NCBI RefSeq assembly: GCF_023544445.1 | Contig: NZ_JALPVJ010000002.1 | Coordinates: 682,001 to 746,000, forward strand | DNA: 64,000 nucleotides | DNA from: Actinoplanes sp. M2I2 | GTDB lineage: Bacteria > Actinomycetota > Actinomycetes > Mycobacteriales > Micromonosporaceae | Direction of reading: 5' to 3' | Shown here: piece by piece, positions 17,825 through 25,786 of the stretch | Layout: each line of letters opens with the position of its first letter | Position numbering within the stretch: position 1 is the first letter of the stretch | The notes under the pieces: model-generated | Databases searched by the model: none | What the model saw: only the letters and a program-made list of their open reading frames with translations | What the model was told of the DNA's origin: nothing | Program-made: the position numbers and the translations under genes

Positions 17825-18304
17825 TCAGGCGCCCAGGGCGATGATCACCGCGGCGGCGGGGGCGTCCGGCACGGTGATGGTCACGACCCGGCCCGTACGC
17901 AGGGTCAGGCGCAGGGCCGGCCCGGAGCGGACGGTGCAGTTGGTGCGCGACGGCGTCCACCAGAAGCCGTAGGCCACGCGCCACCACGGCAGCTCGACGA
18001 CCTCGGCCCGTTCGATCCGCTCAAGCCGGTAGGCGCAGCGCGGCCACCCCAGCACCCCGAACCGGACGGAGACGCCGTTCGGGCCGGCGGTGGTCCGCAC
18101 GCTGCCGGCGGTCAACGCCTCGAGCAGGACGGCGAGCACCGCCACCAGGAGCGGCACCAGGTCGCGCCGGCTACCCGCTCCCGGGTTTCCCAGGGTCAGA
18201 AGCGGCACCACCAGGGCGGCGGTCAGTACCATCACGGGCCAGTTGGTGGCCCGTCCGGTGTAGATCGAGTATCGGCCGGGGCCGGGCAGTGCGGACGCCG
18301 TCAC
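17825..18304 (-). CDS. Membrane protein of GntR-linked operon
   Basis: A 159-residue protein with two N-terminal membrane helices (NWPVMVLTAALVVPLLTLG and LVPLLVAVLAVLLEALTAG) and a cytoplasmic beta-rich domain (VSVRFGVLGWPRCAYRLERI, ALRLTLRTGRVVTITVPD) that resembles bacterial pleckstrin-like domains. GTG 18304 has AGGAGG seven bases upstream. It begins 14 bases after the stop of the GntR gene, so the two form an operon. This pairing is common for YtrA-type GntR repressors, which sense envelope stress such as peptidoglycan-directed antibiotics. Function of this protein is not known. Confidence 0.7.
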   Translation of the reverse strand: MTASALPGPGRYSIYTGRATNWPVMVLTAALVVPLLTLGNPGAGSRRDLVPLLVAVLAVLLEALTAGSVRTTAGPNGVSVRFGVLGWPRCAYRLERIERAEVVELPWWRVAYGFWWTPSRTNCTVRSGPALRLTLRTGRVVTITVPDAPAAAVIIALGA

Positions 18305-18318
18305 GGGATGCCTCCTCG

Positions 18319-18666
18319 TCAGGTGAGTCTCTCGATGAGGCGGATCAGGTCGTGCCGGCCCAGGCCGTGCCGCCGGGCGACGGCCACCAGCGTGTGGGCC
18401 GCCTCGGTCACCGGCGCCGGCTCCGGCACGGCGGAGGCCACCCGCGCCCCGCGGCCGCGGCGGAACTCCAGCAGGCTCTCGTCGCGGAGCTGCCGGTAGG
18501 CGGCCAGCACCGTGTTGCGGTCGACCGACAGGGCCTCGGCCAGCTCGGCCGCGGGCGGAAGCTGCTCGCCCACGGCGAGCTCGCCCGAGGCCACTCCCTG
18601 ACGGACGCACGCGGCGATCTGGTGCTGCAGCAGCTCGCGCGACGAGTGATCAACTATCCACCTCAT
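18319..18666 (-). CDS. GntR family regulator, YtrA type
   Basis: A 115-residue regulator consisting of a winged helix-turn-helix and a short helical dimerisation tail. The N-terminus has the QIAACVRQGVASGELAVGEQLPPAAELAEALSVDRNTV and AYRQLRDESLLEFRRGRGARV elements expected of GntR proteins, and the lack of a large ligand domain puts it in the YtrA subfamily. ATG 18666 is preferred over upstream codons because a consensus promoter ends ten bases before it. An inverted repeat overlaps that promoter, which indicates autoregulation. The downstream membrane-protein gene is in the same transcript. Confidence 0.87.
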   Translation of the reverse strand: MRWIVDHSSRELLQHQIAACVRQGVASGELAVGEQLPPAAELAEALSVDRNTVLAAYRQLRDESLLEFRRGRGARVASAVPEPAPVTEAAHTLVAVARRHGLGRHDLIRLIERLT

Positions 18667-18667
18667 A

Positions 18668-18705
18668 GTGCTAGCATTATCAGCACCATCCGAGGCTCGC
18701 GTCAA
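18668..18705 (-). promoter_or_regulatory. Leaderless promoter with GntR operator
   Basis: On the minus strand TTGACG (18705-18700) and GATAAT (18681-18676) are separated by 18 bases, a near-consensus primary sigma promoter. The expected start of transcription falls about three bases before the ATG at 18666, so the GntR mRNA should be nearly leaderless. The -10 box is flanked by GTGCT (18668-18672) and AGCAC (18682-18686), a five-base inverted repeat with a nine-base centre that fits a dimeric repressor site. Confidence 0.65.
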
Positions 18706-18711
18706 TGGTTA

Positions 18712-18741
18712 CCCGGCGTCAGGGCGCCCGGCGTCAGGGCG
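18712..18741. repeat. 15-bp perfect tandem duplication
   Basis: CCCGGCGTCAGGGCG occurs twice in immediate succession (18712-18726 and 18727-18741) in the spacer between the GntR promoter and the GlcG-like gene. It could be a pair of regulator sites or a simple slippage product; nothing else in the spacer supports a choice. Confidence 0.8.
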
Positions 18742-18846
18742 CGACCATCTCCGACGAACGCGAACCGCTCATGGTCGAACAGGCCGCCGGGACGCGAGGG
18801 GCCACGCCGACGCTGCGGTTCTGCTAGAAATTCTCGGGGAGAAACG

Positions 18847-18882
18847 ATGACGGTTCTCGAGGGAAACGATGGCAGTCATTGA
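18847..18882 (+). CDS. Possible 11-codon leader ORF
   Basis: ATG 18847, preceded by GGGGAGAAACG, opens MTVLEGNDGSH and stops at TGA 18880-18882; the ribosome site GAGGAG of the next gene overlaps or abuts that stop. The block GGGAAACGATGG inside it repeats the GGAGAAACGATGA context of its own start. Close stop-to-start spacing of nine bases could couple translation of the GlcG-like gene. No run of a single amino acid suggests attenuation. Low confidence as a translated unit. Confidence 0.3.
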   Translation: MTVLEGNDGSH

Positions 18883-18891
18883 GGAGACGCG

Positions 18892-19296
18892 ATGACCCCG
18901 CTCACCCTGGCCCGGGCCGACGCGCTGGCCGACGGCGTTCTGCGCCACGCCCGCTCCATCGACGCGGCGCCGCTGGCCGTGGTCGTGCTCGACGCCGGCG
19001 GTCACCCGGTGGTTGTCAAACGTGAGGACGGCGCCGGCATCCTGCGCTTCGAGATCGCCCGGGCCAAGGCGTACGGGGCTCTGGGCATGGGCCTGTCGTC
19101 CCGCGAGATAGGCGAGCGCGCCGACAGCTATCCCGCCTTCTTCACGTCGCTCGCCGCCGTCGCCGACGGCCGGCTGGCTCCGGCGGCCGGTGGCATCCTC
19201 CTGCGCGACGACGATGGCGTGGTGGTGGGCGCCGTCGGCGTCAGCGGCGACACGTCCGACGTGGACGAGGACTGCATCCTGGCCGCGCTGAGCTGA
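18892..19296 (+). CDS. GlcG/HbpS family protein
   Basis: A 134-residue protein of the GlcG/HbpS (DUF336) family: AVVVLDAGGHPVVVKREDGAG, RFEIARAKAYGALGMG, FFTSLAAVADGRLAPAAGGILLRD and VVGAVGVSGDTSDVDEDC follow the family pattern. HbpS of Streptomyces binds heme and senses oxidative stress outside the cell; other members are cofactor-like proteins in glycolate loci. Here no signal peptide is visible, so it is probably cytoplasmic. GAGGAGACGCG gives a strong ribosome site. No partner sensor kinase is nearby, so the role is open. Confidence 0.82.
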   Translation: MTPLTLARADALADGVLRHARSIDAAPLAVVVLDAGGHPVVVKREDGAGILRFEIARAKAYGALGMGLSSREIGERADSYPAFFTSLAAVADGRLAPAAGGILLRDDDGVVVGAVGVSGDTSDVDEDCILAALS

Positions 19297-19464
19297 GAGG
19301 CGCCGGGCCGGCGTCAGGCGGGCCTCGGCGGCGTACCGCGTGCCCCGCGACGATCCGGGCCCGGTCCCAGCGATCTGCTCCGGCCCACTGCAGGGGCGAC
19401 CGTGGCGCCTGTCTCGGGGCAGGGGCCGCGCCGCGACAACGGGGCGAGCCCGATCGGAGCGTCG

Positions 19465-20418
19465 TCAGGGGGTGGCCGCGGCGACGAGTTCCTGATAGGC
19501 GGCGACGCCGTCGGGGTCGGCGTAGCCGCCCGCGGGGACCGTCGAGGTGCCGAGATACCAGTTGTCGAGCTGCCAGTAGCTGATGATGCGGAAGCCGTGC
19601 GTGGTCAGCCACGTCCGGGAGGCTCGGATGGCCGGCCCGCGGGACGCCCGGGTGCCCTGGTCGTCATCGATGCCCCACTCGGGCAGCGTGAGGGACCGGC
19701 CGAGACCGGCGAAGGCGTTGTACCACCGGATCATCCGCGGGTCGTTGCCGACGCTCACCGGGTCGTCCGGCTCGCTGCCGCGGGTGCTGGCCTGCCAGTA
19801 GAGGTCGAGGCCGTAGGCGTCGGCATAGGCGGCCGGCACGATCCAGTCGCGGATCTCGTTGTCGCCGCCGGTGCCGTTGGCGGTGACCCGGGTCGAACCG
19901 GACCGCCACTGGTAGGACATGTAGATGGGCACCACGGTGACGGCCGGGTTGACCGCCTTGGCGACCACGTAGACCCGCTGGAACGCGGCGACGAACCGGA
20001 CGCCGGTCATGTCGTTCTCGGGCTCGTGGTTGAAGGTCAGATAGCTGCCGGCCGGCATCGCCGCGGCGATGTTCTGGATCTCGAGGTCGCATCCGCCGGC
20101 GGCCACGGCGACCGGCGTGCAGGACGTCTTGAAGGAATACCACAGCGTGGCGCCGTCAGTGGTGTGGCAGCTGACCGCATCGGCCGGCGGCAGCTGGCCG
20201 GCCGACGCGAACACGCGCCGGATGCCCAGCTCGCCCAGGTGGGTCCGCTCGTCGAGGAAGCCGGCGCAGGTGTTGCCGCTGCCGACGGTGTCGGCGGCGG
20301 ACGTCGTCGCCCCGACCGCGAGCGTCGGCAGGGCCGCCCGGGCCGGTGCCGGCCCGGCCGCCGCCAGCAGCACGACCGCGAGGACAGCGACGGAAGTTCG
20401 GTACAGGGCAGTCGGCAT
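19465..20418 (-). CDS. Secreted glycosidase-like protein, GH26-like
   Basis: A 317-residue exported protein. A Sec signal peptide (TSVAVLAVVLLAAAGPAPARA) is followed by a TIM-barrel-like domain. The features TFNHEPENDM, with a likely acid/base Glu, and SLTLPEWGIDDDQ, with a likely nucleophile Glu on a later strand, are those of clan GH-A and most resemble GH26-type beta-mannanases. Four Cys in the N-terminal third (NTCAGF, VSCHTT, TSCTP, GGCDL) suit an oxidised extracellular protein. The exact family and substrate are not certain. A mannan role would agree with the GH130 locus 15 kb away (inference only). Confidence 0.6.
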   Translation of the reverse strand: MPTALYRTSVAVLAVVLLAAAGPAPARAALPTLAVGATTSAADTVGSGNTCAGFLDERTHLGELGIRRVFASAGQLPPADAVSCHTTDGATLWYSFKTSCTPVAVAAGGCDLEIQNIAAAMPAGSYLTFNHEPENDMTGVRFVAAFQRVYVVAKAVNPAVTVVPIYMSYQWRSGSTRVTANGTGGDNEIRDWIVPAAYADAYGLDLYWQASTRGSEPDDPVSVGNDPRMIRWYNAFAGLGRSLTLPEWGIDDDQGTRASRGPAIRASRTWLTTHGFRIISYWQLDNWYLGTSTVPAGGYADPDGVAAYQELVAAATP

Positions 20419-20595
20419 GCCCTCACGGTAAGGACATCAATCGATAGATCGCCATACAGCGATGCATTCACTCACCACGCTCACCAACCCGTTGACCGGC
20501 ACGCTGCCGGGCGGGCACGGCGCTCGCGTATGAGAACCCCCACGCCTTTCGCCGACGCCGTGGCGGCCTTCCTCGACGCGGACGACAATCGGCGC

Positions 20596-21615
20596 ATGAA
20601 GGCCATCATCTACCGCGACAACGGCGGCCCCGAGGCTCTGCGGCTCGTCGACCGGGACGTGCCCGTGCCCGGCCCCGGCGAGGTCCGCGTCCGCGTGACC
20701 GTCTCCGGCGTCAACCCGACCGACTGGAAGACCCGCTCCGGCGTCACCAACCCCAAGCAGTTCCCCGAGGTCACTCCCCACGTCGACGGCGCCGGGGTGA
20801 TCGACGCGGTGGGGGAGTCGGTCGACCCCGGCCGGGTCGGGCAACGCGTGTGGTTGTTCCTGGCCACCCAGGGCCGGCCCACCGGCACCGCCGCCGAGTT
20901 CGCCGTCGTGCCCGCCGGTCAGGCCGTCCCGCTGCCCGACGCGGTGAGCTTCGACGTCGGCGCCTCGCTGGGCGTCCCGGCGCTCACCGCCCACCGGGCG
21001 CTCACCATCGACGAGGACGGGCCCCGCCGGCTCGCCCCCGGCGCTCTCGACGGCCGGGTGGTGCTGGCCGCGGGCGGGGCCGGGGCGGTCGGCCACGCGG
21101 TGATCCAGCTGGCCCGGTGGGCCGGCGCCACCGTGATCAGCACGGTCAGCGGCCCGGAGAAGGCCCGGCTGGCCACCGCCGCCGGCGCCCACCACGTCGT
21201 CAACTACCGCACGGGCGACCCGGCGGCGGCGATCCGCGAGCTGGCCCCGGACGGTGTCGACCTCGTCGCCGAGGTGGCGCTGGGCGCCAATCTCGCGCTC
21301 GACCTGGCCGTCCTGCGCACCCGGGGCACGATCGCGACCTACGCCAACGACGGCGGCCGGCCGGTCGAGCTCGACGTGCGGCAGAACATGACGCTCAACT
21401 CGCGCCTCCAGTTCGTGCTTCTCTACACCGTCGGCACGCAGGCGCTCCAGGCCGCCGCGGCCGACGTCGCCGCCGCCGTCGGGGACGGCGCGATGCCCGT
21501 CGGCGAGGAGCACGGCCTGCCGCTGGTCCGCTTCCCGCTGGCCGACACCGCCGACGCCCACCGCGCGGTCGAGGCCGGGACAGTCGGCAAGGTCCTGGTG
21601 GACGTCGCGCCCTGA
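20596..21615 (+). CDS. Zinc-independent MDR reductase, quinone oxidoreductase-like
   Basis: A 339-residue medium-chain dehydrogenase/reductase. The N-terminal GroES-like domain has VSGVNPTDWKTRSG in the place where zinc enzymes have Cys-Gly-Ser-Asp, so the zinc ligands are missing. The NADPH-binding loop is AGGAGAVGHAVIQLARWAGA near residue 156. It should reduce quinones or activated double bonds with NADPH. ATG 20596 gives the standard MKAIIYRDNGGPEAL opening. Expression may be separate from neighbours, since both sides are convergent or far. Confidence 0.87.
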   Translation: MKAIIYRDNGGPEALRLVDRDVPVPGPGEVRVRVTVSGVNPTDWKTRSGVTNPKQFPEVTPHVDGAGVIDAVGESVDPGRVGQRVWLFLATQGRPTGTAAEFAVVPAGQAVPLPDAVSFDVGASLGVPALTAHRALTIDEDGPRRLAPGALDGRVVLAAGGAGAVGHAVIQLARWAGATVISTVSGPEKARLATAAGAHHVVNYRTGDPAAAIRELAPDGVDLVAEVALGANLALDLAVLRTRGTIATYANDGGRPVELDVRQNMTLNSRLQFVLLYTVGTQALQAAAADVAAAVGDGAMPVGEEHGLPLVRFPLADTADAHRAVEAGTVGKVLVDVAP

Positions 21616-21634
21616 CCTCCGCCGGCGGCACCTC

Positions 21635-21667
21635 TGAGCGCCGGATCGCGGACTTGTCCGGCGCTCA
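21635..21667. terminator. Bidirectional hairpin terminator
   Basis: TGAGCGCCGGA (21635-21645) and TCCGGCGCTCA (21657-21667) form a perfect 11-bp stem with an 11-base loop between the convergent MDR and lipoprotein genes. The right arm includes the TGA stop of the minus-strand lipoprotein gene. No U-tract follows, as is usual in this group. Confidence 0.65.
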
Positions 21668-22297
21668 GCCGGTGACGGTCAGGCCGGCCTTGCCCAGTTC
21701 GTAGGCGGGCAGCATGTCGTCGTGCTCGTCGCTGTCGAAGCTGTCCAGCGAGACGACGGCGATGCCCTGCCCGGTCGGCACGAGGAAGGCCCGTTCCGGC
21801 TCCAGGGCGTCGTCGAGCTGGCTCTTCTGCCGATAGACGACCTCCAGCCCGGGCCGGCCCCCGATCGGCAGCTCGGTGAAGACCGCGTCCTGTGCCCGGT
21901 CGCCGATGAAGGCGGTCAGGGCCGGGCGTGGCTCGCCCGCCGGCCCCGTCCACACGCGCAGGAAGCCGATCGAGCCGGCCGGCTTGGCGTCGATCTCGCA
22001 GGCCATCGTCAGCGGCCCGCGGCGGGTCAGCTCGGCCAGCACGTCGTCCGCCTCCACCCGTACGGCCTTGGGCTTCCAGGACTCCGCGATGCCGAACGAC
22101 ACGGGCAGCGCGCAGCCGTCGGCGGCCGTGCCGACCCTGGCCTTCTCGGCCGCCTGCGGGGCCGCGGGCGGAGCAGCCGCGCTCGCCGGGGCGGGTGGCC
22201 CGGCCGCTTCGTTGCCCTGGCAGGCCCCCAGGGCGAGCGCGGCGACGGCGAGGGTGGCGGGGACGGCGCGACGCCGCGTGCCGGCTCGAGTTCTCAC
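21665..22297 (-). CDS. Lipoprotein, function unknown
   Basis: A 210-residue lipoprotein precursor with a twin-basic N-terminus (RTRAGTRRR), hydrophobic core ATLAVAALALGAC and lipobox LGAC, lipidated Cys near residue 26. An Ala/Pro linker of about 30 residues leads to an alpha/beta domain (FGIAESWKPKAVRV, SIGFLRVWTG, GLEVVYRQKSQ, FLVPTGQGIAVVSLDSFDSD). The compact domain and terminal LTVTG resemble small substrate-free lipoproteins of actinomycetes, which are mostly of unknown role. Start is a GTG. It is transcribed away from the mannonate dehydratase gene. Confidence 0.75.
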   Translation of the reverse strand: MRTRAGTRRRAVPATLAVAALALGACQGNEAAGPPAPASAAAPPAAPQAAEKARVGTAADGCALPVSFGIAESWKPKAVRVEADDVLAELTRRGPLTMACEIDAKPAGSIGFLRVWTGPAGEPRPALTAFIGDRAQDAVFTELPIGGRPGLEVVYRQKSQLDDALEPERAFLVPTGQGIAVVSLDSFDSDEHDDMLPAYELGKAGLTVTG

Positions 22298-22378
22298 GAG
22301 GTCGAGAGTGTACGGGCCGGAAAGCGCGCGGTCTGCCCCGTACCGACCGGGGTTGTTGTCGGTGTCCGGCTCTGACTA

Positions 22379-22597
22379 CTGCACGCCGTCCTGGCCGGAC
22401 TGGCCGGTCAGCTCACCAGGGCGGCCGCGGCCAGCTACAGCCAGGTCGGCACGTCCATCAAGGAGTTCGCCGCCCTGGCCACCGAGGCGTCGACCGCGGC
22501 CGACCCGGCGACCGCGGCCGACAACCCGGCCTTCGTGAAGTCCGGCAAGGAGGTCACCGCGGCGTGCAAGGCGGCCGGTGTGACGGTTAACTACTGA
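22379..22597 (+). pseudogene. Remnant of a secreted helical protein
   Basis: An open frame without an in-frame start codon reads YSQVGTSIKEFAALATEAST, a short Ala/Asp-rich linker, FVKSGKEVTAACKAAG and VTVNY before TGA 22595-22597. The spacing of helices and the late Cys followed by a GVTV end look like the C-terminus of a small secreted helical protein or lipoprotein. It is preceded by a stop at 22373-22375. The start and signal peptide are missing, so it is read as a decayed gene; a non-standard start cannot be excluded. Confidence 0.35.
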
Positions 22598-22633
22598 CAG
22601 CAGACACGCGCCGGGCGACGGGGGAGTGATCCG

Positions 22634-23842
22634 ATGGCCACGATCGACCGCGTCGAGGTGCTGGTGACGTCACCGGGACGCAATTTCGTGACGTTGCGGA
22701 TCACCACGTCGGACGGGGTCACCGGGCTGGGGGACGCCACCCTCAACGGGCGGGAGCTCGCCGTCGCGGCGTACCTCCGGGAGCATCTCGCGCCGCTGCT
22801 GATCGGGCGGGACCCGGCCCGCATCGAGGACACCTGGCAGTACCTCTACCGGGGGGCCTACTGGCGGCGCGGGCCGGTCACCATGACGGCGATCGCCGCG
22901 GTGGACGTCGCGCTGTGGGACATCAAGGGCCGGGTCGCCGGGCTGCCGGTCTACCAGCTGCTCGGCGGGCGCTCCCGGGACGGCGTGCTGGTCTACTGCC
23001 ACGCCAGCGGCCGCGATGCCGAGGAACTGCTGGACGACGTGGCGGCGTACCGGGAGAAGGGTTTCACGGCCATTCGGGCGCAGGCCGCCGTGCCCGGGCT
23101 GAGCGGCAGCTACGGCGTTCGCAAGGGTGCCTTCTACGAGCCGGCCGCCACCGCGCTGCCCGACGAGCAGGCGTGGAGCACCGAGGCCTACCTCGACTTC
23201 GCCCCGGGCTACCTGGCCCGGGTGCGGGAGAGGTTCGGCTTCGGTCTCCACCTGCTGCACGACGTGCATCACCGGCTCACCCCGATCGAGGCCGCCCGGT
23301 TCGGCCGCAGCGTCGAGGAGCTGCGCCTGTTCTGGATGGAGGACCCGACCCCGGCCGAGAACCAGGAGGCCTTCCGGATCATCCGCCGGCACACGACGAC
23401 GCCGATCGCCACCGGTGAGGTGCTCAGCTCGATCTGGGACGTCCAGCACCTCATCACCGAGCAGCTGATCGACTACGTCCGCACCACCGTCGTGCACGCG
23501 GGGGGCATCACGCACCTGCGCCGCATCTTCGACCTGGCCGCGCTGTATCAGGTGCGCACCGGATCGCACGGGGCCACCGACCTGTCGCCGGTGACGACCG
23601 CCGCCGCCGTGGCTGTCGACATCTCGGTGCCCAACTTCGGCATCCAGGAGCACATGGGTCACACCCCGGAGACGTACGAGGTCTTCCGCGGCACGCCCCG
23701 GCTGGAGAGCGGCATGCTGTTCCCGTCGGAGGAGCCGGGGCTCGGCATCGACTACGACGACGAGGCGGCCGCCCGGTTCCCGTACGAGCCGAAATACCTC
23801 CCGGTCGCGCGCCGCCTCGACGGCTCCCTGCACGACTGGTGA
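22634..23842 (+). CDS. manD: D-mannonate dehydratase (enolase superfamily)
   Basis: A 402-residue enzyme matching the ManD/RspA family in length and in each key position. Metal ligands fall at Asp210, Glu236 and Glu262; His212 is the general acid/base beside Asp210; Tyr160 and Arg148 lie on the substrate loop of the second strand ([12 protein letters not shown] and [10 protein letters not shown]). These nearly coincide with the numbering known for characterised enzymes. The reaction is D-mannonate to 2-keto-3-deoxy-D-gluconate, a step in glucuronate use; some family members are slow D-gluconate dehydratases instead. GGGGGAGTGATCCG provides a ribosome site. No other hexuronate gene is nearby. 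Confidence 0.88.
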   Translation: MATIDRVEVLVTSPGRNFVTLRITTSDGVTGLGDATLNGRELAVAAYLREHLAPLLIGRDPARIEDTWQYLYRGAYWRRGPVTMTAIAAVDVALWDIKGRVAGLPVYQLLGGRSRDGVLVYCHASGRDAEELLDDVAAYREKGFTAIRAQAAVPGLSGSYGVRKGAFYEPAATALPDEQAWSTEAYLDFAPGYLARVRERFGFGLHLLHDVHHRLTPIEAARFGRSVEELRLFWMEDPTPAENQEAFRIIRRHTTTPIATGEVLSSIWDVQHLITEQLIDYVRTTVVHAGGITHLRRIFDLAALYQVRTGSHGATDLSPVTTAAAVAVDISVPNFGIQEHMGHTPETYEVFRGTPRLESGMLFPSEEPGLGIDYDDEAAARFPYEPKYLPVARRLDGSLHDW

Positions 23843-23862
23843 GCGGCCGCTCCTGGAATGCC

Positions 23863-24030
23863 TCAGACGTCCGTGCCGCTGGCCGACTCGGCCTTGTCGT
23901 GCTCGTCGAGGGGCTGCTCGGCGCTCCCGCTCTCGCTGGGCGCCTTGCGCGAGGCGTCGACCTCGGTCGGGGTGAGCGGCGAGTCGGCGCCCTCTTCGGC
24001 AGCTCCGCGCTCGATGTTCTGGTCGGTCAT
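23863..24030 (-). CDS. Small acidic hydrophilic protein
   Basis: A 55-residue protein rich in Glu, Asp, Ser and Ala (MTDQNIERGAAEEGADSPL at the start, DEHDKAESASGTDV at the end), with no hydrophobic core, so probably disordered. AGGAGG sits four bases before the ATG at 24030, an excellent ribosome site, which is the main reason for the call. It ends 20 bases from the stop of the convergent mannonate dehydratase gene and starts 59 bases from the end of the STAS gene on the same strand. No family recognised. Confidence 0.6.
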   Translation of the reverse strand: MTDQNIERGAAEEGADSPLTPTEVDASRKAPSESGSAEQPLDEHDKAESASGTDV

Positions 24031-24089
24031 GATGCCTCCTGTCCGTGGATGTCGTGCCCACCCCGGTTACCCGGTGATCGGCCGGCCAT

Positions 24090-24410
24090 TCACGCGCTGG
24101 CGTCCTGAACGAGCAGCCCGTCGAGGTGGGCGATCTCCAGCACCATCCGGACCATGGCCGTCGGCTCCCGCAGCATCAGCGTGGCGCCCCGGTTGGCCGC
24201 CATCCGCTTGGCCGCCACGAGCACCCCGATGCCGCTGGAGTCCAGAAAGGTCACGGCCTGCATGTCCACGTCGATGAAGGACGCGTTCTGACCGTCCACG
24301 ACGCTGCGCAGAACCCCGCGCAGCACGTCGACCGTCTCGAGGCTGATGTCGCCCTCGGGGATGACGGTGACGCGGTCGCCGTCGCGCTCGATCCGGTATT
24401 CCAAAGACAT
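24090..24410 (-). CDS. STAS-domain anti-sigma factor antagonist
   Basis: A 106-residue single STAS domain. The phosphorylation site is FLDSSGIGVL with Ser58, and the rest of the fold (VIPEGDISLETVDVLRGVLRSVV, ASFIDVDMQAVTF, GATLMLREPTAMVRMVLEIAHLDGLL) is complete. By family rule it binds an anti-sigma kinase and releases a sigma factor when unphosphorylated. No cognate kinase or sigma gene is in the window, which is common for orphan actinobacterial STAS proteins. ATG 24410 gives the usual domain start. Confidence 0.88.
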   Translation of the reverse strand: MSLEYRIERDGDRVTVIPEGDISLETVDVLRGVLRSVVDGQNASFIDVDMQAVTFLDSSGIGVLVAAKRMAANRGATLMLREPTAMVRMVLEIAHLDGLLVQDASA

Positions 24411-24505
24411 TCGCAACCTCGGTTGATCGGGAGAACCGTCGGACGCGGCTGCGTTACCCCGCGACCAAGCGATCAAACAGCCGTTCCGCCGAACCTCACC
24501 CTGCG

Positions 24506-24537
24506 GGGACCGTCGAGTCACCCGACTCGACGGTCCC
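24506..24537 (-). terminator. Hairpin terminator after the DUF808 gene
   Basis: GGGACCGTCGAGTC (24506-24519) and GACTCGACGGTCCC (24524-24537) make a perfect 14-bp stem with the four-base loop ACCC, starting eight bases downstream of the DUF808 stop on the minus strand. No T-tract follows. It separates that gene from the STAS gene. Confidence 0.7.
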
Positions 24538-24544
24538 GGGCTCG

Positions 24545-25786
24545 TCAGTGTGTCTCGGAGTTCGCCCCGCGGTCGGGTCCGGTGCTGGGGGCCGGTCCGG
24601 CAGCGGTTTCCCTGACCGCGGCCGTGGCTCCGCTCCCCGGCCGGGCATCGCTCCCCGGCCGGGCATCGGTCGCCGGCTGGGCATCGGTCGCCGGCCGGGC
24701 ATCCGCGGCGGGCTCAGCGCCGGGCTCAGCCTCGGCATCCGGCACAGCCTTGGCATCCGGCGCGGGCTCGACGTCGGCCCGGGGCTGAATGTCCGGCGTG
24801 GGGTGGGTGTCCGGCGTGGGGTGGGCGTCGGTCGCGCCGTGGGAGCCGGCCTCGTCGTGGGAGCCACCCTTGCGGCGGTGCAGGGTGAAGGTGATGACCA
24901 GGACGACCAGGGCGCCGACGATCAGGCCCAGGATGGCGCTGAGGATGGTGTTGACCAGCCAGCCGATCAGGCCGCCGAGCGGACCGGTGGCGTCGTGCGC
25001 CGCCTCCTCCAGGTGGTGCACCTGCTCGTAGAGGAAGTGCCAGCCCAGCTCGTCGGTGCCGACCAGCAGGATGTGCCCGCCGACCCACAGCATCGCCGCG
25101 GTGCCGACCACGGTCAGCGCCGTCAGGACCTTGGGCATCGCCTTGACCAGTCCGCGGCCGAAGCCGGCGACCGGGCCGCTCGACTTCTGCGACAGTCGCA
25201 GGCCGGCGTCGTCCATCTTCACGATCAGGCCGACCGCGCCGTACACCGCGACGGTCATGACCAGGGCGACCACGGCCAGGATGGCCAGGCGCGACCAGAA
25301 CGGCTCGTCGATCACCTCGTTGAGGGTGATGACCATGATCTCGGCCGACAGGATCAGGTCGGTGCGGACGGCGCCGGAGATCAGGGTCTTCTCGTCCGGC
25401 GCCTTGTCCTGCGCGCCGTGCGCGTCGTGGTGGGCTATCCGGGCCCAGACCTTCTCGGCGCCCTCGTAGCAGAGGTAGGCGCCGCCGAGCATGAGGATCG
25501 GCGTGAGCAGCCAGGGCACGAACTGGCTGAGCAGCAGGATCGCCGGCAGGATGATCAGGAACTTGTTGCGGAGCGACCCCAGCGCGATGCGCTTGATGAT
25601 CGGGATCTCCCGTTCGGCCGCCAGGTTCCGCACGTACTGGGGCGTGACCGCGGCGTCGTCGATGACCACGCCGGCGGCCTTGGCCCCGGCCTTCGCCGCG
25701 GCCACACCGATGTCGTCGACCGACGCGGCGGCGGCGCGAGCCAGCACCGCCACGTCATCCAGCAGGGCTACGAGTCCACCGGCCAA
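24545..25786 (-). CDS. DUF808/YedI family membrane protein with repeat tail
   Basis: A 413-residue protein. The first 300 residues match the DUF808 family: AGGLVALLDDVAVLARAAAASVDDIG, AVTPQYVRNLAAEREIPIIKRIALGSLRNK, and several membrane helices including FLIILPAILLLSQFVPWLL. The start is probably TTG 25786, since GAGGAAGGA lies eight bases upstream and family members begin with this SGGL/AGGL sequence; the frame stays open to 25828. The last 90 residues are a charged, proline-rich tail made of six-residue units such as DAHPTP, DAQPAT and DARPGS, encoded by 18-bp repeats. The tail is unusual for the family. Function of DUF808 proteins is not known. Confidence 0.82.
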   Translation of the reverse strand: MAGGLVALLDDVAVLARAAAASVDDIGVAAAKAGAKAAGVVIDDAAVTPQYVRNLAAEREIPIIKRIALGSLRNKFLIILPAILLLSQFVPWLLTPILMLGGAYLCYEGAEKVWARIAHHDAHGAQDKAPDEKTLISGAVRTDLILSAEIMVITLNEVIDEPFWSRLAILAVVALVMTVAVYGAVGLIVKMDDAGLRLSQKSSGPVAGFGRGLVKAMPKVLTALTVVGTAAMLWVGGHILLVGTDELGWHFLYEQVHHLEEAAHDATGPLGGLIGWLVNTILSAILGLIVGALVVLVITFTLHRRKGGSHDEAGSHGATDAHPTPDTHPTPDIQPRADVEPAPDAKAVPDAEAEPGAEPAADARPATDAQPATDARPGSDARPGSGATAAVRETAAGPAPSTGPDRGANSETH

